DNA of 5,000 nucleotides from NCBI GenBank assembly GCA_028289725.1, contig JANQOH010000240.1:1-5000 (forward strand). Direction: 5' to 3'. A program made the position numbers and the translations under genes. Shown piece after piece: positions 4,810 to 5,000 of this stretch; the first letter of the stretch is position 1; each line of letters starts with the position of its first letter. The notes below the pieces were generated by a model. The model searched no databases, was not told the origin of the DNA, and saw only the letters and a list, made by a program, of their open reading frames with translations. The stretch comes from Alphaproteobacteria bacterium (GTDB lineage Bacteria; Pseudomonadota; Alphaproteobacteria; UBA7887).

Positions 4810-5000
4810 CTCAATATTCGTTGATGCTGGAATTCGTCCTTATCCGCTATGAACCGACAATCTGAGGTAATTTATAAACCGGAAATGGACAGGCAGACCT
4901 GCGTTGAAATGGAGCAACGAGGCTTCAATTCAGGGTCCGCAGGCCGGTCTGGGGGGCGTGCTAAGTACGCCGAGAAGACCTGCGATCCGCCGTCGCGGTC
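4810..5000. other. Right-end stretch, function not recognised
   Basis: The AT-rich first part (4810-4885) has TATAAA at 4873-4878 but no matched -35. The GC-rich second part contains pairable segments: CAGACC (4894-4899) with GGTCTG (4946-4951), CCTGCG (4898-4903) with CGCAGG (4938-4943), and GGCGT/ACGCC around a 7-nt loop (4955-4971). AGACCTGCG occurs twice (4895-4903 and 4976-4984). I could not match it to any RNA family or protein. Confidence 0.3.

Noticed and set aside
4591..4824. Plus-strand open frame of 77 codons over the repeat region
   Set aside because: It crosses both hairpins and the perfect palindrome, shows no ribosome-binding site and gives no recognisable protein.
4849..5000. 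Plus-strand open frame from ATG 4849 (alternative ATG 4885) to the window edge
   Set aside because: About 50 visible codons, no good ribosome-binding site and no recognisable motif. It could be the start of a gene, but more sequence to the right is needed to call it.

Overview
The window looks like chromosomal DNA of an alphaproteobacterium, most likely Rhodospirillales-like. The EF-Tu N-terminus has the form usual in that class, the tRNAs encode their own CCA ends, and the gene order (rlmB next to tRNA-Tyr, tRNA-Gly and tuf) is one I know from alphaproteobacteria. This placement comes from recognition, not from a search.

Left part (1-1697), translation genes. On the minus strand, a promoter near 619-646 drives tRNA-Tyr(GTA), tRNA-Gly(TCC) and the start of tuf, which runs off the left edge. 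Divergently on the plus strand lie rlmB, a 23S rRNA 2'-O-ribose methyltransferase, and tRNA-Thr(TGT).

Middle part (1729-4270), a three-gene minus-strand operon. It is transcribed in the order outer-membrane porin with an N-terminal coiled coil, exported FMN-binding protein with a flavinylation motif, and small two-helix PepSY-associated membrane protein. Gaps of 26 and 2 nt point to one transcript. The product set suggests an envelope redox system: a pore in the outer membrane, a covalent flavin carrier in the periplasm, and an inner-membrane partner.

Right part (4271-5000), regulatory and apparently non-coding DNA. The operon's putative promoter overlaps a site with the classical 6-6-1-6 Fur-box layout, and more Fur-like half-sites lie in the leader. 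Further right are a perfect 19-bp Fur-like palindrome (4791-4809), a perfect 16-bp inverted repeat with another Fur-like site inside it (4721-4759), and a GC-rich terminator-like hairpin (4679-4702). The best reading is an iron-responsive operon, possibly for reductive iron acquisition, beside a second Fur-controlled unit that may be a small RNA or a gene past the window edge. The iron link is inferred from the DNA sites and has not been shown.
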